Assembly (NCBI GenBank): GCA_020024105.1
Contig: JAHHUH010000018.1
Location: forward strand, 1 to 38,920
DNA: 38,920 nucleotides
Direction of reading: 5' to 3'
DNA from: Phascolarctobacterium sp.
Lineage (GTDB): Bacteria; Bacillota; Negativicutes; Acidaminococcales; Acidaminococcaceae
Under the pieces are notes generated by a model, which had not been told where the DNA came from, made no database searches, and saw nothing but the letters and a program-made list of their open reading frames with translations. Made by a program: the position numbers and the translations under genes. Positions 22,030 to 30,352 of this stretch are shown here, in pieces. Within the stretch, counting starts at the first letter, position 1, and every line of letters begins with the position of its first letter.

Positions 22030-23259
22030 TTAATTAGCCGCTGCTTTGCCTAAAGCCTCTAAATTAAGCTTATATTTATAGGTTTTCTCTCTTTTATCAA
22101 TAATGATAAATTCTTTAGGAATGGCAGATAATCTTTTTTTGATAGTATTAGTAGCTAAGTTTAATTCTTGAACCAAAATCTGCATAGGTACGCCAGTTGG
22201 CGCAAAAAGTGTTGTTTGTAAGAGAATATAGTAAAGTTGCAGAATGTCCTCAGATGGATTAAATTTGAGGATAATATCATACCAGTTTTTGAGCTGTCCA
22301 AGCTTATTTTCTACATCTTCTAAAGTGAGTTTTAATGATTTTTCAAATAAAGTTAAAAACTCGTTGATAAAATAAGTCAAATCGCCACAGTTTAAAGCAG
22401 AGTTAGTATCTTCAAACATTTTATAATAAATTTTTTGATCATGCTTGATGACTAAAGAAAGGTTTAAGGCTGCTAAGGGACCATAGTCTATAGATAGATA
22501 GTAGGCGGTTATAAAACGGATTGTTCGACCGTTACCATCATAAAAAGGGTGTAAATATGCAAATAAATAGTGAAAAATAGCTATTCTAAGAATACTAGGA
22601 TAGTCATTACTATTGAGTATGGTTAAAGCGTAGTTCATATGTTCTATTAGCTTCTCTTCTGGGTAGGTACCTATATGGAGTATTTTTTGTGTTCCTGTAG
22701 TGATTTCGACAGGGTCCTTTCTAAAAATTTTACCATCCGGCACATTTTTTGGATTTTCTTTAGAAACTTCTGAAACGACGAATTCATCATAAAAATTACG
22801 GATATCCTTACTTTGGGTAAAAGTAAATTTTTTATGCTGGAGAAGTTTGTAATATTTGTTAACAATACTATAAAATCTAGTTTTTTTCTCTTTAGTCTTT
22901 TGTTGAACCTGTGCTAGAGCTTCTTGAATTTCTTTACGAGAACTGCGTACACCCTCAATCTCATTCGTTGCTTGGATTTCTTCTACCATATAGTTAGTTG
23001 TCAATTGGATTAATGCTACTGGTGGTAATTGTTGAATAGCTGCGTTTAGGGATAAATTAAGATTATGTATATTATCCAGTAAAGAAACCAATTCCCTTGT
23101 GTAGCAAAAGAAGGCAGAATAGCTATCTTGGTGATTATATTCTTTTATACTAAAATCAAGGTGTTCAGTAAATGGAGCACGAAATCTTTCTTCGTAGGAT
23201 TGTTTCCAATACTCTCGGTCTGTTTTATAGTAAATTTTTTTTAGTTGTGTGTAAGACAT
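22030..23259 (-). CDS. Fic-domain protein (self-inhibited AMPylase type)
   Basis: This 409-residue Fic protein would transfer AMP or another nucleotide moiety to a target protein. An inhibitory helix motif (S/T)xxxE(G/N) is seen as TNEIEG at 98-103, i.e. class II with the inhibitor inside the protein. The catalytic core HPFYDGNGR is complete at 237-245. The C-terminal part (about 340-400) reads like a winged helix (LVQELNLATNTIKKRL), common in chromosomal Fic proteins and possibly used for autoregulation. No separate antitoxin gene is next to it. An AAGGAGG site precedes the ATG. Composition is AT-rich like block B. Confidence 0.92.
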   Translation of the reverse strand: MSYTQLKKIYYKTDREYWKQSYEERFRAPFTEHLDFSIKEYNHQDSYSAFFCYTRELVSLLDNIHNLNLSLNAAIQQLPPVALIQLTTNYMVEEIQATNEIEGVRSSRKEIQEALAQVQQKTKEKKTRFYSIVNKYYKLLQHKKFTFTQSKDIRNFYDEFVVSEVSKENPKNVPDGKIFRKDPVEITTGTQKILHIGTYPEEKLIEHMNYALTILNSNDYPSILRIAIFHYLFAYLHPFYDGNGRTIRFITAYYLSIDYGPLAALNLSLVIKHDQKIYYKMFEDTNSALNCGDLTYFINEFLTLFEKSLKLTLEDVENKLGQLKNWYDIILKFNPSEDILQLYYILLQTTLFAPTGVPMQILVQELNLATNTIKKRLSAIPKEFIIIDKREKTYKYKLNLEALGKAAAN

Positions 23260-23315
23260 GATGTTCCTCCTTAAGTCAAGAAGTAAATTATGTAATCAAT
23301 AACAATGTCAAAAAT

Positions 23316-23379
23316 AGTCAAAATTGATATTGAAAATATCTTATCTTCATTATGATATCAAAAATGGCCAATTTTGACT
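23316..23379. promoter_or_regulatory. Operator-like inverted repeat upstream of fic
   Basis: AGTCAAAATTG (23316-23326) and CAATTTTGACT (23369-23379) form a perfect 11-bp inverted repeat with a 42-bp spacer that contains further GATAT/ATATC repeats. A third half-site, TGTCAAAAAT, is at 23306. On the minus strand these include TTGACT and TTGACA elements that could be -35 boxes. Binding by the Fic protein's own winged helix is a guess. Confidence 0.5.
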
Positions 23380-23695
23380 AGATGCTTAGGGTAAAAATGC
23401 TTTGAAGTGCAAAAATTGGCTTTTTTGATAAGGTGCTATTCCGCTTAATGGAATTGGGAGGGGGAGGAGCGTTGTTACTGGTGAAGCTTTGCCAGGCATT
23501 GAAGCAAAGCTGAGGGCCTTTGCTTAGTTGCTTACTAGGGATGGTGCTACAATATTTAGGCCTATTTACGGTGTACCTTGTAACATCCTTTGCATTTTCC
23601 CTGTCCACAAGATAAAGACAAAGCTAAATTTGCGTGGACAATTTTTTTTTGCTAAAATAAGCTGTATTATATTAATGATAGAGGGGTAGTCAGCT
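23380..23695. other. Gene-free leader region before metF
   Basis: No gene is seen. Hairpins occur: ATTCC/GGAAT (near 23446), AGCTTTGC/GCAAAGCT (an 8-bp perfect stem near 23490-23515) and TGTCCAC (23602-23608) with GTGGACA (23634-23640), the last followed by A and nine T, which looks like an intrinsic terminator. No S-box, T-box or B12-box motif is visible. The terminator-like hairpin ahead of metF could be an attenuator or simply insulation from block B. Confidence 0.4.
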
Positions 23696-24553
23696 ATGAA
23701 AATTAGAGAGATATTAGCGAGTGATAAGGTTAATATATCCTGCGAGCTGTTTCCGCCTAAGCAGGGCAGCGAGCTGAAAAATGCTTTAGCCATTGTAGAA
23801 AAGATTGCTGCTGTGCAGCCCTCCTATATGAGCGTTACCTATGGTGCAGGTGGTACCTCCGCAGGACGTACTGTAGCTATTGCCCAGGCCGTACAGGAGC
23901 ATAATATTCCCGCTCTGGCCCATTTGACCTGTGTTCAGTCCAATGAGGAAAAAATTGTCCAGGTTCTGGAGCAGCTAAAGGCCGGCAGAATTGAAAACAT
24001 TCTGGCTCTGCGTGGTGATTTGCCGGAGGGTAATCTGGACGGCTGCTTTGTTGAGCATGCCAACGATCTGATTACCTACATTAAGGGCTATGGTGATTTT
24101 TGCGTAGGCGGTGCCGCTTACCCAGAGGGCCATCCCGAGGCAGGTGCTTTGGATAAGGATATAGAAAATACCAAATATAAGATTGACGCTGGGGTGGACT
24201 TTTTAGTAACCCAGATGTTTTTTGATAATACGATTTTGTACAATTATATGTTCCGCCTGCTTTCCGCAGGTATTAACGTACCCGTAATTCCCGGTATTAT
24301 GCCAGTGACCAATGCCAAGCAGATTAACCGCATCTGCTCCTTGAGTGGTACTAAGCTGCCACCTCAATTTAGAGCGATTGTGGAAAAATTTGCTGATAAG
24401 CCGGCTGCTCTGCAGCAGGCAGGTATTGCCTATGCTACGGGCCAGATTATTGATTTAATCGCCAACGGCTTCCGTAATATTCATATTTATACCATGAATC
24501 GTCCCGAAATCATTGGCGGTATTATACGTAATTTATCGGAGATAGTCAAATGA
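23696..24553 (+). CDS. metF: Methylenetetrahydrofolate reductase
   Basis: This 285-residue enzyme reduces 5,10-methylene-THF to 5-methyl-THF with FAD, supplying the methyl group for MetH. CELFPPKQGSE near the start, SVTYGAGGTSAGRT near 47-59, LAHLTCVQSN, ILALRGDLP and FLVTQMFFDN are typical of the family's TIM barrel. The length equals that of compact bacterial MetF. AGAGGGG lies before the ATG. It overlaps the activation-domain gene by ATGA, so metF, that gene and metH form one coupled operon. Confidence 0.96.
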   Translation: MKIREILASDKVNISCELFPPKQGSELKNALAIVEKIAAVQPSYMSVTYGAGGTSAGRTVAIAQAVQEHNIPALAHLTCVQSNEEKIVQVLEQLKAGRIENILALRGDLPEGNLDGCFVEHANDLITYIKGYGDFCVGGAAYPEGHPEAGALDKDIENTKYKIDAGVDFLVTQMFFDNTILYNYMFRLLSAGINVPVIPGIMPVTNAKQINRICSLSGTKLPPQFRAIVEKFADKPAALQQAGIAYATGQIIDLIANGFRNIHIYTMNRPEIIGGIIRNLSEIVK

Positions 24554-25176
24554 GATATCATCAGGCAGAAGCTTTACGTTATATGCGGGTACCGGCAACG
24601 GATAGGGAAACTGCCAATTTGTTGGATTTAGTTTATCTGAAGCTGCGCAATGAGGTACAGGCTCGTTCTGTTATCCGCAAATTTGTTTGTACGCTTATGG
24701 AGGACGGTGTGCTGCTGGATTGTGGTGTTAAGCTGAATTCTAAGGATTTGGCTAGGCATCTGAAGGGCTGTCAGGAGGTACTGCTTTTGGCGGCTACCTT
24801 GGGCAGCAGGGTGGATATTGCCATCCGCCGCCTAACCTTGGGGAGCGTAACCGAGGGGGCTGCGGCTCAGGCTGTGGCGGCTTCGGTTATTGAGGGCTAT
24901 TGTGATGAGGTGCAGGCAGGCTATGCTACGGAGCTGTACCAGAAGCCCCGCTTTTCTCCCGGCTATGGTGATTGGCTCCTGGAGGAGCAGCAGAAGCTGT
25001 TCCGCCTGTTGGACTGCTCCAAGCAGATAGGTCTTACCCTGACGGACGGCTTAATGATGGTGCCGACTAAATCCGTTACGGCTGTGATTGGCTTGACCAG
25101 GGAAGCAGTCTGCGTCCAGAAGAAATGTGCGCGCTGCGAAAATAGTGAGTGTCCGTATAGAGAGGGAAATATATGA
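24550..25176 (+). CDS. Free-standing MetH reactivation (AdoMet-binding) domain protein
   Basis: This 208-residue protein corresponds to the C-terminal activation domain of cobalamin-dependent methionine synthase, which re-methylates oxidised B12 using SAM and an electron donor. The RFSPGYGDW segment near 138-146 matches the SAM-binding RxxPGYG motif, and GLTLTDGLMMVPTKS is the following family stretch. The C-terminus carries CARCENSECPY, a Cys cluster that could bind a metal. The adjacent MetH lacks this domain, so the two chains should work together. ATGA overlaps join it to metF and metH. Confidence 0.9.
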   Translation: MRYHQAEALRYMRVPATDRETANLLDLVYLKLRNEVQARSVIRKFVCTLMEDGVLLDCGVKLNSKDLARHLKGCQEVLLLAATLGSRVDIAIRRLTLGSVTEGAAAQAVAASVIEGYCDEVQAGYATELYQKPRFSPGYGDWLLEEQQKLFRLLDCSKQIGLTLTDGLMMVPTKSVTAVIGLTREAVCVQKKCARCENSECPYREGNI

Positions 25177-27533
25177 TTTTTAAAGATTTATTAGGTAAGG
25201 AATTATTGTTCTTTGACGGTGCCATGGGTACCATGCTACAGGCTAGGGGGCTACAGCCGGGAGAATTGCCGGAGCTGTGGAATTTTACCCATGCCGAGGA
25301 AATTAAGGCTGTGCATACTGCTTATTTGGAGGCAGGTGCCAATATTATCAAAACCAATACCTTTGGTGCCAATCGTCTAAAATTTGCAGGTACCGAGATT
25401 AAAACTGCCGAGGTTGTACAGGCTGCTGTCAGAATTGCCAAGGAGGCCTGTGCAGGCTTTGCTAAAAGTTTTGTTGCCCTGGATTTGGGACCGACGGGGA
25501 AGCTGTTGGCACCCTATGGGGATTTGCCCTTTGAGGAGGCCGTGGCTATTTACGGCGAGGTTGTTCGTGCTGGACGTGATGCCGGTGCCGATTTGATTCT
25601 GATTGAAACCATGAGCGATACCTACGAAACCAAGGCGGCGATTTTGGCGGCTAAGGAAAATAGCGACCTGCCCGTAGTTGTTACTATGACCTTTGATTTG
25701 GATGGTAAGCTGTTAACCGGTGGTGACGTGGCTGCGGCGGCCCTGATGGTGGAGGGCCTGGGCGTGGATGCTTTGGGCTTTAACTGTGGCCTAGGACCTG
25801 CCCAGATGGCTAAGCTCCTGCCCACGCTTTTAGCCTATACCACGCTGCCCGTAGCCTTAAACCCCAATGCAGGCCTACCCGTGGAAAGGGATGGTAAGAC
25901 TGTGTTTGAGGTCGGTCCGGAAGCCTTTGCCCAGCTGATGCATGACCTGATCAGCCAGGGTGTGAGCCTAGCCGGTGGCTGCTGTGGTACTACACCGGAG
26001 CATATCCGGAAAATGGTGGAGCTGTGTGGCGACCTGCCCGCAGGTGGTGGTCGTGAGCATAATTTAACGGCGGTATCCTCCTATGGAAGGGCAGTGGTCT
26101 TTGGCAAGGTGCCCCTGCTGATTGGTGAACGGATTAATCCTACAGGGAAGCCCCGTCTGAAGGAGGCCTTGACCAATAGTGACTGGGATTATGTATGTCG
26201 TCTGGGGCTGGAGCAGATTAGTGCCGGTTCCCATATTCTGGATGTTAATACCGGTATGCCCGGTTTGGACGAGGTAGTCTCCCTAAGCCAGGTGGTACCT
26301 GCCCTGCAGGCGGTTACAGATACTCCGTTACAGATTGACACCTCCAATTATGCGGCTATGGAACAGGCCCTACGTTTATATAATGGTAAGCCCATGCTGA
26401 ATTCCGTCAGCGGTACGGAGGAAAGCATGGCTAAGGTTTTGCCCCTGGTCAAAAAATACGGTGCTGTGGTTGTCGGCCTCTGCCTGGATGAAGCAGGCAT
26501 TCCGGCAACGGCGGCCGGTCGTGTTGCTGTGGCTGAGAAAATTATTGCCAGAGCAGCGGACTATGGTATCAGCAGGACGCAGATTGTGCTGGACCCGTTG
26601 GCTCTGACCATCAGCACCGGTAGCAGTAATGCTTTGGTAGCAATGGAGGTTATCCGCCAGCTGCATGCCCGTGGTCTGCATACGGTGATGGGTGTGTCCA
26701 ATATTTCCTTTGGCCTGCCCGGTCGTGAGCTGATTAACAGTACTTTCTTTACCCTGTCCCTGGCGGCAGGCTTGAGTAGTGGTATTATTAATCCCCAAAG
26801 TAAGGCCATGATGGATGCCTACTATAGCTACCTGGCTGTGGCTGGACTGGATGATGGCTGCAAAGATTATGTAGCTCGTTATGCTGATGCTCCCAAGACT
26901 ACGGCTACTACTGTAAGTGAGATGGGCCTCTTTGATGCCATTGTCAAGGGTTTGGTAGGGGAAAGCCGGAAGGCGGCAGCCGTGGCTCTGACCAAGGAGC
27001 AGCCCCTGGAGATTATTAATAAATATATGATTCCTGCTCTGGACCATGTGGGTGTGGGCTTTGAAAAGAAAAAACTGTTCCTGCCCCAGCTGTTAATGAG
27101 TGCGGATGCAGCCAAGGCGGCTTTTGACGTTTTACGTGATGCCGTAGGAGGAAATGGAGAAGCTAAGGGCGAAAAGGTAATTATCGCAACAGTGCAGGGG
27201 GATATCCACGATATCGGTAAGAATATCGTCAAGGTGCTGATGGAGAATTACGGCTATAGTGTTATTGACCTGGGTAAGGATGTGCCCGTGGCCAAGGTGG
27301 TGGAGGCAGCTCAGACCTATGGTGCCAAAATAGTGGGCCTGTCCGCGCTGATGACTACTACTGTGGCGGCTATGGAAGAAACCATTGCGGCCCTCCATGC
27401 GGCTACGGACTGCCATATCGTGGTAGGCGGTGCTGTTCTGACCAAGGACTATGCTGCTGCCATTGGTGCGGACCATTATGCTCCCAATGCTGTTAGTGCT
27501 GTAAATTATGTTAATGATGTTTTAGGCAAATAA
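25173..27533 (+). CDS. metH: Cobalamin-dependent methionine synthase, lacking activation domain
   Basis: This 786-residue enzyme methylates homocysteine using methyl-THF and B12. In order: the homocysteine/zinc domain (1-290) with FNCGLG near 203 and GGCCGTT near 268 carrying the three zinc cysteines; the pterin-binding domain (about 310-560) with GERINPTG and DVNTGMPG; the B12 cap (about 575-660); and the B12-binding domain with DIHDIGKN near 676, whose His is the lower cobalt ligand, then GLSALMTTT and the GGA segment. E. coli MetH is about 1200 residues; the missing reactivation domain is encoded just upstream. The start overlaps the upstream stop (ATGA). Confidence 0.96.
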   Translation: MIFKDLLGKELLFFDGAMGTMLQARGLQPGELPELWNFTHAEEIKAVHTAYLEAGANIIKTNTFGANRLKFAGTEIKTAEVVQAAVRIAKEACAGFAKSFVALDLGPTGKLLAPYGDLPFEEAVAIYGEVVRAGRDAGADLILIETMSDTYETKAAILAAKENSDLPVVVTMTFDLDGKLLTGGDVAAAALMVEGLGVDALGFNCGLGPAQMAKLLPTLLAYTTLPVALNPNAGLPVERDGKTVFEVGPEAFAQLMHDLISQGVSLAGGCCGTTPEHIRKMVELCGDLPAGGGREHNLTAVSSYGRAVVFGKVPLLIGERINPTGKPRLKEALTNSDWDYVCRLGLEQISAGSHILDVNTGMPGLDEVVSLSQVVPALQAVTDTPLQIDTSNYAAMEQALRLYNGKPMLNSVSGTEESMAKVLPLVKKYGAVVVGLCLDEAGIPATAAGRVAVAEKIIARAADYGISRTQIVLDPLALTISTGSSNALVAMEVIRQLHARGLHTVMGVSNISFGLPGRELINSTFFTLSLAAGLSSGIINPQSKAMMDAYYSYLAVAGLDDGCKDYVARYADAPKTTATTVSEMGLFDAIVKGLVGESRKAAAVALTKEQPLEIINKYMIPALDHVGVGFEKKKLFLPQLLMSADAAKAAFDVLRDAVGGNGEAKGEKVIIATVQGDIHDIGKNIVKVLMENYGYSVIDLGKDVPVAKVVEAAQTYGAKIVGLSALMTTTVAAMEETIAALHAATDCHIVVGGAVLTKDYAAAIGADHYAPNAVSAVNYVNDVLGK

Positions 27534-27562
27534 GTAGGTCGGGAACCTGCGGGAGGTGCGCA

Positions 27563-27823
27563 ATGAAGATTTATGTATGGCGTCATAATAAAACCTATCA
27601 TAGTCATAGTATGATTGAAGAGCCCTGTGTAAATAACGAATTTTATCTGGATGCGCTAGCCATTGTGGTGGCTCCGGATAAGGAAGCCGCCCTGACTAAG
27701 CTGGCTGAGCAGCAGCGGGGCTGGCGTATTGATGATTTGCGTGAGCTGCCCTGCCAGGTGTACGATGCTGCTGAAGCTGGCGTAATTTTTAGCGAGCTGC
27801 GTGGGCAGATTGACCATTTATAA
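27563..27823 (+). CDS. Small conserved-looking protein of unknown function
   Basis: This is an unrecognised 86-residue soluble protein. A GGGAGGTG site lies just before the ATG, 29 bp after metH, and the unit ends in a terminator, so it is expressed as the last gene of the met operon. The sequence is mildly acidic with a KEAALTKLAEQQRGWRIDDL helix-strand segment in the middle and two cysteines (about residues 22 and 63). Nothing identifies a function. Confidence 0.72.
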   Translation: MKIYVWRHNKTYHSHSMIEEPCVNNEFYLDALAIVVAPDKEAALTKLAEQQRGWRIDDLRELPCQVYDAAEAGVIFSELRGQIDHL

Positions 27824-27842
27824 AAAATAATATGCATATAGG

Positions 27843-27871
27843 AAGGCTGTCACCTGTGGGTGGCAGCCTTT
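27843..27871 (+). terminator. met operon terminator
   Basis: AAGGCTGTCACC (27843-27854) pairs with GGTGGCAGCCTT (27859-27870), one T-G pair, followed by a short T-tract (TTTAT). Confidence 0.8.
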
Positions 27872-27963
27872 ATCGTTACTGAAGGAAGACTTGAACGGAT
27901 ATGCTCAGCTAAGCTGGCAGGTGCTGGCGAAATTATTTTTGTGGTCAGCTCCTGGAGGTACAA

Positions 27964-27993
27964 AAAAGCGTAGGAGAAGTCTCCTACGCTTTT
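27964..27993. terminator. Terminator of the gltA unit
   Basis: A nearly gapless 14-bp palindrome, AAAAGCGTAGGAGA (27964-27977) with TCTCCTACGCTTTT (27980-27993), lies just beyond the minus-strand gltA-type gene. A/T runs on both sides would allow action in either direction. Confidence 0.9.
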
Positions 27994-28014
27994 GATGTTT
28001 CTTCTTTACTGTAT

Positions 28015-29388
28015 TTAAATAGAGCAGTCCTCAATGAGCTTTTTTGCATCAATATACTGAGCGATACCGGCAGCTACCTTTTTGGACTCCTTCATAGCCA
28101 GGACTACCGTAGCGGGGCCATGAACCACGTCGCCACTACTGAAGACACCGGCACGAGTGGTCATACCATAGGGACGGTCGCGAGTAATGACAAAGCCACG
28201 ATTATCAATCTGAATACCCTTGGTGCTGGTAACAATACGGGCAGCGGGCTTTTGGCCTACAGCCAGGATAACGCAGTCACAGGGCATAACCTCCTGACCA
28301 CCCTCTGCTACAAATTCTCCCAGAGGAGTTTTGGTAATATGCTGGAGCAGCAGGCCTGCCACCTGGGTTTCATCAATATTAGTGGTCTGACGGCGGACAT
28401 TCTGTAAGGCGCGAATCTGCTTTTTGTTAAAGTAGGCAATGGGCTGCTTCAAGAATTTAAAATGAACGCCCTCCTTAACCGCAGCCTGATATTCGGACGG
28501 GTAGGCGGTAATATCCTCCTCCGCTTTGTGGAAGATGACGGTAACATTTTTAGCACCACGGCGCAGGGCAGTACGGGCTGCATCCATACCTACGTTGCCG
28601 GCACCAACGATAACAACATTATCACCAGTGTGGAGAACGGTTTCACTTTCGTCCAGCTTACCACTGTCTGCCAGGACAACAGTACGTAAAAAGTAGGTTG
28701 CGGTCAAAATACCGGAAAGCTCCTTGCCGGGGATGTTTAAGGTGCGGGGCAGGGAGCTGCCTGTACCGATAAAGATGGCATCATAGCCTTGGGCGAAAAG
28801 GTCGTCCACGGTAAAATCAATACCGGCCAGCTTTTCCGTTTGGATTTTAACACCTAAATTTAAGAGCTCCTGAATTTCACGGCGTACTACGTCCTTTTGC
28901 AGACGGAATTCCGGTATGCCGAAAAGTAGGACGCCGCCGGGCTCTGTCTGGGCCTCATAAATGGTTACGTCAAAGTCCATCTTGGCTAAATCGCCGGCTA
29001 CAGTTAGTCCCGCAGGACCAGAGCCGATAACAGCTACCTTACCTCTTAAACCGCTGGAGGGGGAGGTAGGACATAGATTATTCTGATGGGCAAAATCGGC
29101 AATGAACATTTCCAGACTGCCGATTTCAATGCCATGTTGTTTTTTGGTCAGGACACAATGAGCCTCACACTGGCGTTCGTGAGGGCAGACCCTGCCGCAG
29201 ATGGCAGGCAGATTGCTGGTTTCAGAAATAGTTTCGTAGGCCAGACCAAAATTACCATCACTGAGGGCACGGATAAAACGAGGAATATTATTTTCGATGG
29301 GGCAACCTGCAATACAGGTTGGACGGGAACAATTCAAGCAACGGCGGGCTTCGGTAATTGCTTCCGTGGTGGTCATTACTCTACTCAT
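28015..29388 (-). CDS. gltA: GltA-type NADPH-dependent glutamate synthase small subunit / homologue
   Basis: This is a 457-residue FAD- and NADPH-binding iron-sulfur flavoprotein. The N-terminal cysteine clusters (EARRCLNCSRPTCIAGCP and ICGRVCPHERQCEAHC) bind 4Fe-4S centres. VAVIGSGPAGLTVAGDLA near 118 is the FAD Rossmann motif, VVIVGAGNVGMDAARTALRR near 256 the NADPH motif, and GVFSSGDVVHGPATVV the C-terminal FAD loop. It matches stand-alone GltA/SudA-type proteins of anaerobes. No glutamate synthase large subunit is nearby, so it may act with a distant GltB, in NADPH-dependent electron transfer, or as an Nfn-like subunit. It runs with cysE, 17 bp apart. Confidence 0.88.
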   Translation of the reverse strand: MSRVMTTTEAITEARRCLNCSRPTCIAGCPIENNIPRFIRALSDGNFGLAYETISETSNLPAICGRVCPHERQCEAHCVLTKKQHGIEIGSLEMFIADFAHQNNLCPTSPSSGLRGKVAVIGSGPAGLTVAGDLAKMDFDVTIYEAQTEPGGVLLFGIPEFRLQKDVVRREIQELLNLGVKIQTEKLAGIDFTVDDLFAQGYDAIFIGTGSSLPRTLNIPGKELSGILTATYFLRTVVLADSGKLDESETVLHTGDNVVIVGAGNVGMDAARTALRRGAKNVTVIFHKAEEDITAYPSEYQAAVKEGVHFKFLKQPIAYFNKKQIRALQNVRRQTTNIDETQVAGLLLQHITKTPLGEFVAEGGQEVMPCDCVILAVGQKPAARIVTSTKGIQIDNRGFVITRDRPYGMTTRAGVFSSGDVVHGPATVVLAMKESKKVAAGIAQYIDAKKLIEDCSI

Positions 29389-29405
29389 AGTTCTTACCTC
29401 TTTTA

Positions 29406-30113
29406 TTAATAGTATTCATTATATTCGTCCTTGAGGGATTTAGTATCGTAAATCAGGTTTTCTAATTCCTTCAGACGACCATTAATTTCTTCCATATGCT
29501 TGGCCAGCTTTTCTTCGTAGTCGGCAACTGGGTCCGGTAGTACGTCATGGTTCAGGTCAATCATACTTTCTTTATCGTTGGGATTGGGAACGCGGACGCC
29601 GTCACGAGTAACAATACGTCCGGGAATACCGACTACTACGGAATTGGGCGGTACCTCCTTCAGTACGACGCTACCGCTACCAATTTTGGAATTGTCGCCT
29701 ACCTTAAAGGAACCCAGTACCTTGGCACCACTGGAAACAACGACATTATTGCCGATGGTCGGATGGCGCTTGCCCTGCTCCTTACCCGTACCTCCCAGGG
29801 TAACTCCCTGATAGAGGGTAACATTGCTGCCCAGCTCGGCGGTTTCGCCGATAACAAGACCCATGCCGTGGTCAATAAAAAGACCGGGGCCTAATTTGGC
29901 ACCGGGATGGATATCGATACCGGTTAAAAAGCGGGAAAAGGTATTAATCATGCGTGGGAAGACTACCCAATTTTTTTCATAAAAATAATGGGCAATACGA
30001 TGAAGCCAGATTGCATGCAGCCCAGGGTAACAGAGTGCCGCCTCCAACCTAGATTTAGCGGCAGGGTCGCGTAACATTATGACATCTAAATCTTCTTTGA
30101 TCTGAGCAAACAT
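29406..30113 (-). CDS. cysE: Serine O-acetyltransferase
   Basis: This 235-residue enzyme acetylates serine with acetyl-CoA, the first step of cysteine synthesis. The N-terminal helices (DLDVIMLRDPAAKSRLE, LHAIWLHRIAHYFYEKN) precede the left-handed beta-helix with hexapeptide repeats, including GIDIHPGAKLGPGLFIDHG with the catalytic His, VIGETAELG, GVTLGGTGKEQGKRHP and GAKVLGSFKVGD. The C-terminal tail (about 180-235) is longer and coiled-coil-like, unlike the short inhibitory tail of E. coli CysE. It is the first gene of a two-gene unit with gltA, behind a palindromic promoter region. Confidence 0.94.
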   Translation of the reverse strand: MFAQIKEDLDVIMLRDPAAKSRLEAALCYPGLHAIWLHRIAHYFYEKNWVVFPRMINTFSRFLTGIDIHPGAKLGPGLFIDHGMGLVIGETAELGSNVTLYQGVTLGGTGKEQGKRHPTIGNNVVVSSGAKVLGSFKVGDNSKIGSGSVVLKEVPPNSVVVGIPGRIVTRDGVRVPNPNDKESMIDLNHDVLPDPVADYEEKLAKHMEEINGRLKELENLIYDTKSLKDEYNEYY

Positions 30114-30131
30114 GTGTAGGGTCCTTTCTTT

Positions 30132-30161
30132 TACAATATATTGAAATGCATATATATTGTA
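30132..30161. promoter_or_regulatory. Palindrome in the cysE promoter region
   Basis: TACAATATAT (30132-30141) and ATATATTGTA (30152-30161) are perfect 10-bp arms with a 10-bp spacer, 19 bp upstream of cysE. On the minus strand the outer arm forms TGCTACAAT, an extended -10 look-alike. An operator for a cysteine or sulfur regulator overlapping the promoter is plausible; the regulator is unknown. Confidence 0.55.
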
Positions 30162-30352
30162 GCACAGGTAAGGATAAGTTTAAATAGTCCAAAGTGTAAC
30201 AAATAGACAGATTACGTCCATGTGGGTAGTTTTTTTAGTAGATTTCGTAAAAAAGACTAGCAAAAAAAGTGATTTCGAGATAAAATATATAGCATACACT
30301 ATTTTAGTATTTGTTTACATTACTGTTTATCTTATTCATAAGTTTGGAGGTG

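Noticed and set aside
26376..27047. 223-codon minus-strand frame inside metH
   Set aside because: metH is unmistakable on the plus strand; the antisense frame has no recognisable protein and no start signals.
23696..27533. S-box or T-box control of the met operon
   Set aside because: The conserved S-box core and the T-box GGTGGNACCGCG motif are not present in the leader.
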